From Rhodeus uyekii (lineage: Eukaryota > Chordata > Actinopteri > Cypriniformes > Acheilognathidae), in NCBI GenBank assembly GCA_037043235.1, contig JAWRVZ010000101.1, forward strand, positions 1,781,001-1,845,000: DNA of 64,000 bases, written 5' to 3'. Below the pieces are notes generated by a model. That model saw only the letters and a program-made list of their open reading frames with translations. It searched no databases and was not told where the DNA came from. Below are positions 11,714-23,580 of this stretch, in pieces (position 1 is the first letter of the stretch; each line of letters begins with the position of its first letter). A program made the translations under genes and the position numbers.

Positions 11714-12686
11714 CAGTAATACCTCAGTTTACAAGTTTAATTCGTTCCAAGAGCTCGTAAACCAAAACAATTTTCCCCATAAGAATGCACTAAAAATCAA
11801 TGAATTCGTTCCACACGACAATACATGCCCATTTTAAATATTTTTTTGGTTTTACCCTATTGATTACAGTTAAAATTATAACCGTTAAGATCTCATATAA
11901 ATACTGCAACACCTTCCCTTATGCAAGATGTCACATCTGAGGGTTGCAAAGAAATAGTACGGTACTGAATAAAAGATAAAACCACTTCGTCAAACAAATA
12001 CTTTTACTGTGAGTTTATTCTCTAAATCAAACAAGTTTACCAGTAACAAAAAAAATAGTTTAAGCCAATGTAAAAGAGTGACTCTTTGATGTCAACTCTT
12101 TGACATTGTTTCTTTAAAGAGTCAATGTCAAACTTATCATGATTGTCCAGAGTTAGACGAAATAGCCAAAACAGATGACAATGGGATGAGGTGAGATGCA
12201 GATGATTCTGAATGGTTATTTGAGAGCGATGCAATGATATAATCCAGTTTGAGAGGCTCCTGTTCTGTGGCTCTTGCTCAATGTCTGAAGATCACTGCAG
12301 CCAGCAACCTCATGGGCTGAATAGCTCCCCAGCAGTAGTAGCGTTAACAAGAGGAGTAAGAATAGCATAGAAAGTCATTTTCTACAAAACAAACAATGCA
12401 CATAAACTTTTGTAATTACAAATACATCATATGGTCAAACTCAGAAGTCATTCAATACTCACGTTTGAGCATAAACTTAAACCGTTCTCATAACAGGACT
12501 CAGGAAGTTTCAGTAGCCGTGAGCTCAACCATGCAGTTTCGCTCTACCAAAAAACTCACTCTACTACATTTCTGGCTTATATATAGCCACCAATTACCTC
12601 TAGCGCCCGCTAATGGCTGCTAACGGAATAACGGCATACATGCATTAAAGAAAAAAACAAATATACACACACGTAGCATTCTCTAA

Positions 12687-13426
12687 TGTTACACACCCCT
12701 CCCCGTGACCTTAATTTCCCATGGAAATTTTTTAAATTCTGTGTATGGTAAGTGTCAATCTGAGTTGGGACTGACAATGTGATGTGTAAATAATTGAGTT
12801 TGATTTATTTTTATGTGATTGTTTTTTGTTGTTGTTTTTATGAATATTGGTTGTAAATATGTTCTAGAATAGGTTATTAATTTCGAGTTAATTTTGTGAT
12901 TAACAAAAAACAGTGTTTGTACGTGTGACGTGCACGTCGCTGCGTGGCGGGATGAAGGGAGTTCTCACGAGAGACTTCATTCACATTATAAAGTTAGTGA
13001 ATGAACGTCGCGGGTGACTGAATGATTTATAATCAACGTCTATCACTCATTTACTCCCTTACAGGTATGCACGGTCAGTTTCAGTGTCATGAGTGTTTTG
13101 TCTCGCATATTCGAGTGTTGTGCAGGTTAAGTGTTTTCTGTGTTAACGTGTTCAGTGTCACTGTGTTAACTCAAATGTACCGCGAGTAGCGCGCGCGCGG
13201 ATGATGACGCACCCCGAAGGAAGTGATTGTTATATGTGTTGAATGATTTTGTTACTCGTTGTTTCTGTTAAATGTAAAGCTAGTTACTTATTGTATGTCA
13301 TTTGTGTATGTGTCTGTTTCTGTTGTATTAATTCACATTATAAAGTTAGTGAATGAACGTCGCGGGTGACTGAATGATTTATAATCAACGTCTATCACTC
13401 ATTTACTCCCTTACAGGAGTGTTACA
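12687..13426 (+). mobile_element. 5' LTR of nested gypsy element
   Basis: It begins TGTTACACACC and ends GAGTGTTACA, and is followed by a PBS-like TGGAGGCACCGCTGGGA at 13431. An 89-bp block starting ATTCACATTATAAAG is repeated directly inside the LTR at about 12978-13066 and 13330-13418. The 3' LTR is missing. Confidence 0.7.
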
Positions 13427-13430
13427 ATTT

Positions 13431-13448
13431 TGGAGGCACCGCTGGGAT
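13431..13448 (+). promoter_or_regulatory. Primer-binding-site-like sequence
   Basis: TGGAGGCACCGCTGGGA directly follows the LTR end, as expected for priming by a host tRNA 3' end. The tRNA species is not assigned. Confidence 0.5.
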
Positions 13449-13570
13449 TGATGTTCGGTGGGGTAACTCCCTGACGGTAGAGCCCACTTTGCAACATCGT
13501 CCTCATCTTGTGGTCCATATCAGAAGCAGTGTGAGAAGTTCAGGATGAGTGGTGAAACAACAGAAACCGG

Positions 13571-15438
13571 TTGAGCAGCGTGCACGTGGGGTTCAGTTTA
13601 TCTCCAGTTGCAGCAAGGACAAGTCGGTATATGGGAAACACCACGTTCAACGGCCTTTCTACACAGCAACTAAAAATGGATCATCTTAAACATCTTCAGA
13701 ATGACATTGGTGAGAAATTATGCACATTATCGTCAGAAAAACTGGCAGAACTCGGGGTCTTTCTTTACTTGACCAGAGAGGATGAGACCAATGTGACTCG
13801 TTTATCACTGTTGAATAGCCTCAGTAACCATCTACTGAGAACTGAACTCGATGAGTTAGAAGTTGGTGGCATGTGTGAACTTTTACTGATTAATGATAAA
13901 CTGAGTGAGCTCATGGGAATCACATCTAATGTTTCTGAACCAGAGAGAGAAGAAAGTAGACAGCGAGCATTGCAAGGAAGTAGAAAGAGCGCAACTGAGT
14001 TATTTTCTACCATGCACATTAGTCCTACCACACCACAGAGTGCAGGAGATCAGCAGACATGTGCAGGCCCAGTTTACTCTACACACACATTACAGAGACA
14101 AGGTACCTCAGCCTGGCAGAAAGATTTCAAAGTTTCTGGTCTGATTGGAGATCCAGGACAGAAGGATCAGCTTTCATTCTCCAGTTTGGCCCGCCAGATA
14201 GAAAGTGGACTCAAGAAGGGCTATTCAGAACCGGAAATAATAGATTCTGTCATCAGAGCTGTCACACCAGGACTTCAGCTGTGGAGCTATCTTGAGGGAA
14301 AGGCAGGATTGACACTCTCAATGCTGAGACGAATACTTCGCTCACATTATCAAGAGAAAAATGCTACTGAACTATACAAGCAGCTTAGCACTGAAGCTCA
14401 ACGTGCAAGAGAAACACCACAAACCTTCCTAATACGAGTCCTTGATCTTAGACAAAAAATTCTGTTTGCTTCTCAGGAGGATGACTCGGGATTAAAATAT
14501 GATCCGGCTTTAGTACAGAATATGTTTCTGCACACTGTCTTGACTGGATTGCAAAACGATCGAATTCAGAGTGACCTTCAACCATACCTGTCAGATTCGG
14601 CCGTTCCAGATGAAGTGTTGTTAGAAAAACTCAATGTTTCTTTCTTGTTCCAATGAGACAGAAAGACAAAGTAAACGAAAATGTGAAAAGAGTGGTGCTG
14701 TTCATGCTGTACAACTAAACGAGACTGTCCCTGAGCAATCATTCCAGTCCAAACAGCCTAAGTTTGATTTAATGTCACAGCTGAAAAACCTGAGTGATGA
14801 TATTCTGCAGATTAAAGCAACTATCCAACAACCCTTACCTGTTCCTCAGCAGTGTTTTGCAGTTACAAAGAACCAGCATTGGCAGTGCTCTCACAGCAGA
14901 AGTTCCCACCTCAGAGCATGACACCTGGATGGACCCAAGTCAAAGAACATCAGACTTGGAAACCTGAGGCAGCTACATATCAACCACAGGCAGGTCCATA
15001 CATGTCTCCATACCAGTTTTCACAAAGCCAAAAACAGGTGAGAGACAGAACTTACCTCTTCCTCCTGCAAATAAAGCTCAGTTATCCTCTGGTCCACAAC
15101 AACATTCCCTCCAGCCATACGGGTATCCTTCTCCTCAGCATTATACCATGTCTATCAGTTATCCAACTCAACCTTCAAGTTTTGCAGCCCCACAACATTA
15201 TCCCCAGCAGTATATGGTGCCAACACAACAGTACCCTCACCAGTTCCGTCAACCCCGTCCGTCGCGTGCCAGACAATGTTTCTATTGCTACCAACGTAAG
15301 GCAGAGGAACCTTGCACCCATTGTTATCATTGTGGCAGCAGTGAACACTTCTCAGCTGGCTGTCGGAGTAAAGGTGCCCGATCTCAGCCAGAAGCTCCGT
15401 TAAACAGGAGTGGGTTGCCCCCAAGGGACAGGGTGTGA
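13571..15438 (+). pseudogene. gypsy gag, frameshifted
   Basis: A 361-codon frame (13571-14656) encodes a capsid-like region (LSFSSLARQIESGLKKGYSE; LRSHYQEKNATELYKQL; ETPQTFLIRVLDLRQK). It continues in other frames (14634-15438) into a zinc knuckle CYHCGSSEHFSAGC, a CCHC motif of the form C-x2-C-x4-H-x4-C. Three frame changes prevent one product. The upstream region may contain the real start. Confidence 0.75.
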
Positions 15439-15818
15439 CCCGAGCAGTAGAGGAGTCCCAAAAATATGACAAGCAGAGACAGCGTGAATTCCAGTCACTT
15501 TATAGCATTTTAACTGCCAGTTGCCAGGTTAACCAACATTCTCCTGTCATGTCTTTAGTGGGTAAACAATGTCTCGTGACCTGTTATTTACAAGGGAAAA
15601 AGACAGAAGCATTATGGGACACAGGCTCCCAAGTGTGCATTATAGATGAACAGTGGAAAGCCAAACATGCACCTGAGACCAAACTGAGAAACATTTCTGA
15701 GGCAACTGAAGCACCAGACAGTTTGCGTCTGGTGGCAGCTAATGGAACAAACATGCCATATCGCGGATGGGTTGAAATGACCTTCAAGCTGGCATCCCAG
15801 GTAAACGGTGAAAAATAG
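15435..15818 (+). pseudogene. gypsy aspartic protease
   Basis: The motif ALWDTGSQVCIIDEQW contains the DTG(S) active site of retroelement aspartic proteases. LVAANGTNMPYRGWVEM is the second conserved block. A stop at 15816 separates it from the reverse transcriptase frame. Confidence 0.75.
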
Positions 15819-15830
15819 TTAAACATTCCT

Positions 15831-16911
15831 GTGCTTGTTTTGAAGGACCAAGAGCCTATCATTGGTTATCATGTGATAGAACAAATAATGAAAAAGAGTG
15901 AAACAAATGGACCTCATGGTGTGACCAATGCATCTCTGTACCGAACTGTCAGAAACGCTTTCCCAAGCATAAAGAAAAATAGAGTCCAGACATTCATAAA
16001 TTTGGTGACTGCGGAGAGCCTCAGTGAGTATGCGGAGAGCCTCAGTGAGTATTCAGTGAGAACAACAAAGGAACCTATGAATATACGGAAACACACTGTT
16101 ATGCAGATCCAGTGTCAGGTGAAAATGCCTTATGTGAGACAAGATAGTGTGCTGCTGTTTGAACCACCCATTAACCCAACATACCCTGATGGTCTCGAGC
16201 TGTTTGATACTCTCCTCACGCTGAAAAAGGGGGCCCGTCCAGTAATCACTATCAGTGTGCAGAATGGAACGGAACATGACATCATCCTCCACGGCAGATC
16301 AGAGCTAGGAACAGTGCAGCCGGTTAAGTCTGTATTACAAACTACAAACCCACCTTGTGCGGCAGTGGCTTCTGTCACCCAGGTCCTGCCAGAAACAACT
16401 AGTGGAGAGGTCAAAGAGGATTTATGGGACCCTCCAGTCGACGTGAGCCATTTAACTCTGCCCCAACAAGAGCAAGTGAAGCAGATGTTGCGTGAAGAAT
16501 GTCATGCCTTCTCAAGGTCGGATGATGATATTGGTTGTGTTCCAAGTTTACAACTGGGTATTTCCTTAAACGATGACACACCTGTTGCCCGCACATACAC
16601 ATCAGTCCCTAAACCATTATATCAGGAAATGAAGGACTACTTCCATGATCTGATTGCTCAAGGGTGGGTGGCCAAGTCTCATTCACCTTACTCGTCCCCA
16701 ATTGTTTGTGTCCGGAAAAAAGATGGCAGCCTCAGATTGTGCATCGACTATAGGGGCCTGAACAGCAAAATGATTCCTGATCGCCAGCCAATACCTAGGG
16801 TTCAGGATATCCTTGATGGCCTGGGAGGTAACACATGGTTCTCCCTATTGGACCAGGGGAAGGCGTATCACCAAGGTTTCATGTCCCCAGAGAGCATGGG
16901 GACACATGTTT
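15831..16911 (+). pseudogene. gypsy reverse transcriptase, truncated
   Basis: After a spacer, residues typical of the gypsy RT fingers and palm appear: YSSPIVCVRKKDGSLRLCID, YRGLNSKMIPDRQPIPRV, and TWFSLLDQGKAYHQ. The sequence breaks off at about 16911, before the YxDD box. RNase H, integrase and the 3' LTR are absent. The open frame runs on to 17060 only through unrelated host-transposon repeats. A perfect 18-bp tandem duplication is at about 16013-16048. Confidence 0.85.
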
Positions 16912-17086
16912 CATGTTTCAGGTTGCTGGAGCCGCGGCCGCGAATGAACGCGCGCTGGAGCCGCGAACGAACGCGCGCTGCAGATGCGGCCGCGAATGAA
17001 CACGTGCTGGAACCGCGAACGAAGGACTGGACAAGACAAGAGTGGAGAGAAGTGAACTAAATAGGCAGATGATATGAGAATCGGGT

Positions 17087-17089
17087 GTG

Positions 17090-17120
<31 letters not shown>

Positions 17121-17466
17121 TACACACACAGGCAAAACTAGGAGACAATGAATTCATGAACCGTGAAAGTTACTGCTTAGAGGTACTGTACGTGTATATT
17201 TCACTAGGTGAACAATAGCGATCACAATTAATTAATGTTACAACAGGAAGTAAAACCGCTGTAAATCACTTATAAAAGTATGCACTGTGGTGAATGATGC
17301 AGACAAACCGAGCAACGCTGAGAGAATGAACGAGTTAAGGGGTGATAAAGGGGTTGGAACGCCTGACTGTGTTGACCATGCTGAGCTTCCACACAAAACA
17401 TGCGTGTGGGTAAAACTTTTCTCGTACACCGATACAATGCCCAGAGAGAGATCTCTCTCTCTCTCA

Positions 17467-17500
<34 letters not shown>

Positions 17501-17735
17501 CAGAACTAGGAGACAATGAATTCATGAACTGTGACAGTTACTGCTTAGAGGTACTGTACTTGTATATTTCACTACGTGAATAATAGCGATCACAATTAAT
17601 TAATCAAAAGGAGGCAAAATCGCAGTAAATCACTTATAAAAGTATCACTGTGGTGAATGATGCAACCAAACCAAGCAAAGCTGAGAGAATGAGTTAAGGG
17701 CTGATAAAGGGGTTGGGACTGCGTGACTGTTTTAT
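17087..17735. repeat. Two units of a ~360-bp tandem repeat with CA runs
   Basis: Each unit starts with a TCTCTCTC/CACACACA run, then a block around 'aggagacaatgaattcatga' and 'aatagcgatcacaattaatt', and ends with 'gataaaggggttgg'. Units are at about 17087-17446 and 17447-17735. One unit in inverted orientation occurs at about 32805-33025 in the related pogo-like element. Confidence 0.8.
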
Positions 17736-17936
17736 GAGAGGCTGTCGTTAGGATATTTCCTGTAAAAATGCGCACCATGATGCTGAGTGTTAAGACTTTT
17801 CCACACAAAACATGTGCGTGGGTGAGGGAAAAAATGTATCGTACACCAATACAATGCTCGTACACCAATTTAACCCTCCATGCTCGTACACCGATTTGCT
17901 CGTATACGAAGTCGCTCGTAAACCGAGGTATGTCTG

Positions 17937-18095
17937 TACTTTATTTTTGACAAAACTTTCCATGTTTTTGGTGGTGACTGCACATTTTCGGTGGTGACAG
18001 TAATGTTTTGGTAGTGACCACAATACTTAGTTTGCCATAGTTGAATCAGACAGTCAACATTTTATGTTAATGCAAATAACTAATTATGTTGCACA
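17937..18095. other. Gap with repeated TTTTGGTAGTGAC-like motif
   Basis: No gene is seen. Three copies of a TTTTGGTGGTGAC/TTTTGGTAGTGAC motif lie at about 17965, 17985 and 18005; more copies on both strands lie at 19885-20225. Confidence 0.5.
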
Positions 18096-19317
18096 TATGC
18101 ACCTAAAGGATTATTAGGAACACCATACTAATACTGTGTGTTGACCTCCTTTCGCCTTCAGAACTGCCTTAATTCTACGTGGAATTCATTCAACAAGGTA
18201 CTGAAAGCATTCTTTAGAAATGTTGGCCATATTGATAGGAGCATCTTGCAGTTGATGTAGATTTGTGGGATGCACATCCAGGGCACGAAGCTCCCGTTCC
18301 ACCACATCCCAAAGATGCTCTATTGGGTTGAGATCTGGTGACTGTGGGGCCATTTTAGTACATTTTACATAGTACATTTTAGAACTCATTGTCATGTTCA
18401 AGAAACCAATTTGAAATGATTTGAGCTTTGTGACATGGTGCATTATCCTGCTGGAAGAAGTATCAGAGGATGGGTACATCGAGGTCATGAAGAGATGGAC
18501 ATGGTCAGAAACAATGCTTAGGCAGGCCGTGGCATTTAAACGATGCCCAATTGGCACTAAGGGCCTAAAGTGCGCCAAGAAAACATCCCCCACACCATTA
18601 CACCACCACCAGCCTGCACAATGGTAACAAGGCATGATGGATCCATGTTCTCACTCTGTTTACTCCAAATTCTGACTCTATCATCTGAATGTCTCAACAG
18701 AAATTGAGACTCATCAGACCAGGCAAAATTTTTCCAGTCTTCAACTGTCCAATTTTGGTGAGCTTGTGCCAATTGTGCCTCTTTTTCCTATTTATAGTGG
18801 AGATGAGTGGTACCCGGTGGGGTCTTCTGCTGTTGTAGTCCTTCCGCTTCAAGGTTGTGCGTGTTGTGGCTTCACAAATGCTTTGCTGCAAACCTCGGTT
18901 GTAACGAGTGGTTATTTCAGTCAAAGTTGCTCTTCTATCAGCTTGAATCAGTCGGCCCTTTCTTCTCTGACCTCTAGCATCAACAAGGCATTTTCTCCCA
19001 CAGGACTGGATGCTTTTCCCTTTTCACTGCATTCTTTGTAAACCCTAGAAATGGTTGTGTGTGAAAATCCCAGTAACTGAGCAGATTGTGAAATACTCAG
19101 ACCGGCCCGTCTGGCAGCAACAACCATGCGACGCTCAAAACTGCTGAAATCACCTTTCTTTCCCATTCTGACATTCAGTTTGGAGTTCAGGAGATTGTCT
19201 TGACCAGGACAAACCTCTAAATGCATTGAAGCAACTGCCATGTGATTGGTTGATTAGATAATTGCATTAATGAGAAATTGAACGGGTGTTCCTAATAATC
19301 CTTTAGGTGAGTGTATA
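18096..19317 (-). mobile_element. Tc1/mariner element A, inactive
   Basis: Inverted ends (CCTAAAGGATTATTAGGAAC at the left, its complement at the right) are flanked by TA. The minus strand encodes a Tc1-type transposase in pieces: the N-terminal HTH (19241-18948, FERRMVVAARRAGLSISQSA), the start of the DDE core (WSDESQFLLRHSDDRVRIW) and its end (SPDLNPIEHLWDVVERELRA). Stops and frameshifts break it at about 18940, 18720 and 18600. Confidence 0.92.
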
Positions 19318-20309
19318 ACATATTCATTCAGATAATTATCCAGAACCACATAGAGACACTCTCTGTCTCTCTTGTAGTTTGTCTAGGCATTAATATCATA
19401 GAAATTAACATTATTGACAACAACCTAAAAATCCTACGCTATCATCCCATCTATATACCCCTCCTGTTCGAACCGCCCGCTCCAAGCGGGACTCAAACCC
19501 TGGTCCGCCAGGTACGAGAGTCGGACTGTTACATATAATTGACTCCACCCTTAATTGTAACCTTATCACATTACATAGTTTTAACTTGCATACTAAAACA
19601 CTACTAAAACATACTACAGTAGTAATGGTTTGCATAACTGTACACTGTAAAAAAAAGTTGAGAAAACTTAAAAGTTTAAGGCAACCAGCTGCAGAACATT
19701 TTTGAGTTTCTCAACTTAGGGCCAATAGTTGTACAAACTTTGTTTGAGTTATCTCAACCTTTTCCCTGTTACATAGTTGAATAAACTTTAAAAGCTGAAT
19801 ATGTCATACAAAACATAAGTTGGATTTTTTACAGTTTACAATTTATTTTATTTTTTTCCGGATTAATAAAGGATCATGTGTTCCCTTTTGTCACTACCAA
19901 AACAATGATGTCACAACCGAAACTTCAAGACATGTTTCGGTTGTCACTGTTTTGATAGTGACAATTTTAGATAATTTTGAGGATGCTAATCAGCACATGG
20001 TCAGAACAGTTGTAAACATATAAAAACTACATTTTATGGAATAACATCCCAAAAAGTTTTCTTAATAGCATAAAAATTTTTTTGGGTAGTGACATTCCTT
20101 AAAGTTACACACAGATTTTCAACACACAGACTTTAGAACACATTTAACTCAAAAAGGAATATTTCCTGATAAAAAATGTAGGGGTGTGGTTTCAGCCAAT
20201 GTATTCAGTGTTTTGGTAGTGACATGAAAATACGGGACACGTTTTTTTTACATAAAGATTCATGATTTAAAAATAAAATAAAAAATCTGAATCTGAAAAA
20301 ATGAAGCTA
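19318..20309. other. Transposon-derived gap
   Basis: There is no gene. At about 19460-19540 a minus-strand segment with GGTTTGAGTCC resembles the B box of a tRNA-derived SINE. A MITE follows at 19642-19836. Several degenerate TTTTGGTAGTGAC motifs lie on both strands at 19885-20225. Confidence 0.45.
19642..19836. mobile_element. Small MITE with CACTGTAAAAAA ends
   Basis: The left end ACACTGTAAAAAAAAGTTGA and right end TTTTTTACAGT are inverted. The body is built of 'agttgagaaaactt'-like words typical of a very common cyprinid MITE. No coding capacity. Confidence 0.6.
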
Positions 20310-20573
20310 AAGGTTTTTTTGCATTTTATGGAAAGACAGCTCTATTGCATTCAGCTAGATCTACTTATTTTTCTACCCTCTTAGAAGAAAACAAAAACTA
20401 CCCTATGTATTTATTTGATACTGTGCCTAAATTAACAAGAAATAAAGCCTCAACCCCAGATGCTTTAGAACAGCACAGCAGTAATGAGTTAATGAACTTC
20501 TTTACATGCAAAATTCATAATATTAGAGAGAAAATTATAACCATGCAACCGTCTACTTCAATCTCAGAAAATA

Positions 20574-21462
20574 CAGTGGAACCTCGAGATACGAGCAGCC
20601 TAATATACAAGTTTTTTGAGATACGAGCCAGAGCTCGGGCCATATTTTCGTTCAAGATACGAGCCCAAATCTGAGATACGAGCCATGTTTCCGGAGCGTC
20701 CCGCTAGTTGGCGCACAGGGTCGAGCATCATTTGAGAGCATCTCTCTCTCACTCGCACGTGTTACCGACGTGTGAGAACAGTTCACGATTGTTGACTGGG
20801 CGGTTGAGCGCGGTTCGCGATTGTTGACGGGGAGGGGGGGTGTAGAGGGGTTTGCGACACATGACTACTCTCGACCACAACTTCAGCGCCACTGATGAGC
20901 ATGAGCGCGGTTTGCAATTGTTGACGGGGAGGGGGGATGTAGAGGGGTTTGCGACACACGCCTACTCTCGACCACAGCTTCAGCGCCACTGCCGTTTGCA
21001 GCCACGACAGAGATACATTACACGGAAATGTAAAATGAAGGAGGTTTGATACAATTTCGACGAGTTCGGCGGGCCGGATTAAAAAGCCCAACGGGCCGAA
21101 TATGGCCCGCAGACTATAGTTTGCCCAACCCTGGTCTAGAGTGCCTACATCCCTTTCCTCCTCCCTCCTCCTCGCCATTCACCTTCTTAGCCTTACTCGT
21201 CTGTCTCCAAAGTAAGACTATTATGCTAAATAACTCTTTTATTTCTTTATTTCATATTTTGTTATGTATTTGTTAATTATACATGTTTATTTGTTATTTA
21301 AAAACATATCTTTATTCATAATTTACAATGGTTTGTGGATTTTTCATAGGTCTGGAACGGATTAAATCGAATTCAGTTATTTTAAATGGGAGAAATTCGT
21401 TTGAGATACGAGCCGATTGACTTACGAGTTTGGATCTGGAACGAATTAAACTACAGTACAGT
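20574..21462. mobile_element. pogo-like element in L2 b
   Basis: It starts CAGTGGAACCTCGAGATACG after TA, and the right side has 'gagatacgagccgattgacttacgag'. No transposase was found. A ~100-bp block containing 'gttgacggggaggggg' occurs twice (about 20822-20905 and 20918-21000). Confidence 0.65.
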
Positions 21463-21867
21463 ACAGTAAATTGTAGTGTCCCTGAAGAAAAATTCCACTC
21501 CTTTATTGCCATCAGGGAGGAAGAATTGTCTAAATTCGTTAAATCATCAAAATCAACAACATCTATGCTAGACCCAATACCAACTAAGCTACTGAAAGAG
21601 ATGCTTCCAGAGGTCATAGATCCTCTTCTTAATATCATTAATTCATCTTTGTCATTAGGATACATACCAAAAAACTTTAAGTTGGCCGTAATTAAACCGC
21701 TTATTAAAAAAACACAACTTGATCCTACAGAATTAGTTAATTACAGACCGATATCAAATCTACCTTTTTTGTCAAAGATTCTAGAAAAGACAATATCTTC
21801 ACAACTATGTTTCTTTCTAGAAGGAAACAGCATCTACGAGGATTTCCAGTCAGGATTTAGACCAATC

Positions 21868-22312
21868 TGTCACGGTTCGCAGATTCATTTTCTTCTATTA
21901 CTGCCTGTGTATGCATGCGTGGTGAGTGTGGGAGGCGTGGTTACTGATCACTGCCACCGCTTCATAACACTGATCCAAATTTCCTGTGCCTATTTAGTGC
22001 CCTCTCACCACTACCTTGTTGTCGAGTCGTTGTCTCCCCATGTTCCACGTCGACCTCTTCAGTGTTCCAGTGTTCCGTCTCCGGTGTCAGCGTGTTCCTG
22101 TACCCAGCGTCTGCGTGTCTTCGTGTCCCGGTCTGCTGTTCCGTGTTCACCCTCCACGCCACGCACTTTGGGATTACACTGCACTGCACCGCCTATTGTC
22201 TGCCCATTGAGTCCCTGCGCCGCCTGTATTGTCCGGACTTTGTTTATGTTATCACATCACTACAATAAATCTACATTTCGCAATTGAATCCTCTGTCTGC
22301 GTTTTCCTGACA
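21868..22312 (+). mobile_element. Solo LTR in L2 b
   Basis: TGTCACGG at the start and CCTGACA at the end enclose 445 bp with an AATAAA signal near 22264. The right flank ATATC continues the interrupted L2; the left flank CAATC is a decayed copy of that target duplication. Confidence 0.75.
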
Positions 22313-22573
22313 ATATCATAGCACTGAGACTGCTCTCAATAGAGTTATAAATGATTCCCTTTCAGGGAACTCGAGCTGCGTCTAGCGCTAGGGGAAATAG
22401 TCTTCCTCGGTCACGTGAAGATCTGTGCAACCAATGAGAGACGAACGCGTGCGAATGCGTCACTGCCGGCGGCTGCCGGTGACGTCATGAGCTAGAGCAT
22501 AAGAGCGCGTCCGAAACCCGGGCGCCTCAGCTCTGAATGTCTTCAGCGTGCTGTGTTTGGGCGAGAGTGATTT

Positions 22574-23580
22574 TTGAGTGTGAGATATCAAAAAATCAGA
22601 ATGAGTGTGGAAAATGTGGCGATTGAACAGAGGTTCACACCGTGTGTTCATCCTTGCCCTCGTTTTATAACAGGCAAGGATACACATGTTATGTGTGTAA
22701 TCTGTTTGGGAGAGGAGCATGCACGGTCGGCACTTGAGAATGCCGGCTGCAAAGACTGCGAGAGGTTTTCCTTGCATGATCTCCGCTCCCGCCTGGCGGT
22801 CTGTAAAGAGGCCTCCCAGGCTAGTGTTCCCCGTGGTTCAGGACCTGCAGCAGCCGAGGCTTTGCGGCGTTCTCGTTCCTGGGGATCACAAATGGATCTT
22901 GTCGAGTCAGCTGGGGTGGGTCCCGCCTTACCTCAGCTCTCGCGAGATCAAGCGGATCCCAGTCACGAGCACTCCGAGAGAGGTGCCCGTGCTGTGACTC
23001 CAACATTAGCTCTATCTAGTTCAGAAAGTGAGATGGATTTAGCTAGTGTTGGCCCGGCCGAGGAGGAATCGCCACCCTCCTCGCCGGCATTTGAGGAGCT
23101 TGTTGAGGTTGTGACGCGAGCGGTCTCTTGTCTGGGACTTGATTGGCCAGCAGAGACCAGAAGCGCTCGTCCCAGAAGAAGTATGTTGGACGAGCACTAT
23201 TTACCAGTTCGCGTCACTCCCCCGCGCCGAACAATGCCTTTTATACCAGATTTGCATGCCGAGGTATCTAGATCTTGGGGAAGGCCAGCCTCCGAAAAGG
23301 TTCATACACGCAATAGCGGAATGTATAGCAATTTAGTAGGGGGTCAAAATCATTGTTATGGAGGGATGAAAAAAGTGGATGAGGCTCTTCATCCTCCATT
23401 AAAGCTCTGGCGCTCCCCTCCAAGCCGATGCGCGTCACATCGTCCTTGGTGGGGAAGGCGTACTCAGCATCGAGTCAAGCCGCATCGTGCCTGCACACCA
23501 CGGCACTGTTAAAGCCGCAGGTCGTAAAGGTGATCTAAGGGTTGTCCTGGAGGCTAAGAAGGCTAAGAGTAAGCGGCCCT
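22574..23580 (+). pseudogene. DIRS gag-like ORF, frameshifted and internally deleted
   Basis: The frame 22574-23512 opens with CVHPCPRFITGKDTHVMCVI and reaches FIPDLHAEVSRSW, a block known from DIRS gag proteins. Near 23390 the reading shifts: the expected continuation (LPSKPMRVTSSLVGKAYSAS) lies in the next frame. After LHTTALL the usual long C-terminal region is missing and the sequence jumps to DLRVVLEAKKAKSKRP, the normal gag end, at about 23535-23580. Confidence 0.7.

Larger units (their letters stand above)
11714..17936. mobile_element. pogo/Tigger-like DNA transposon with nested gypsy element
   Basis: The left end CAGTAATACCTCAGTTTACA and the right end AACCGAGGTATGTCTG are inverted repeats flanked by TA. 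Sub-terminal sequence rich in 'cgtaaacc/gtacgag' also matches the element at 32368-33599. No readable transposase remains. The interior carries a truncated gypsy element (12687-16911), a GC-rich array of about 30-bp units (16920-17030), and two units of a roughly 360-bp tandem repeat. The region 11840-12686 is element interior with no coding potential seen. Confidence 0.7.

Noticed and set aside
16912..17157. Ala/Arg-rich end of the gypsy RT frame
   Set aside because: From about 16912 the sequence is the host pogo-like element's GC-rich tandem array, not RT.
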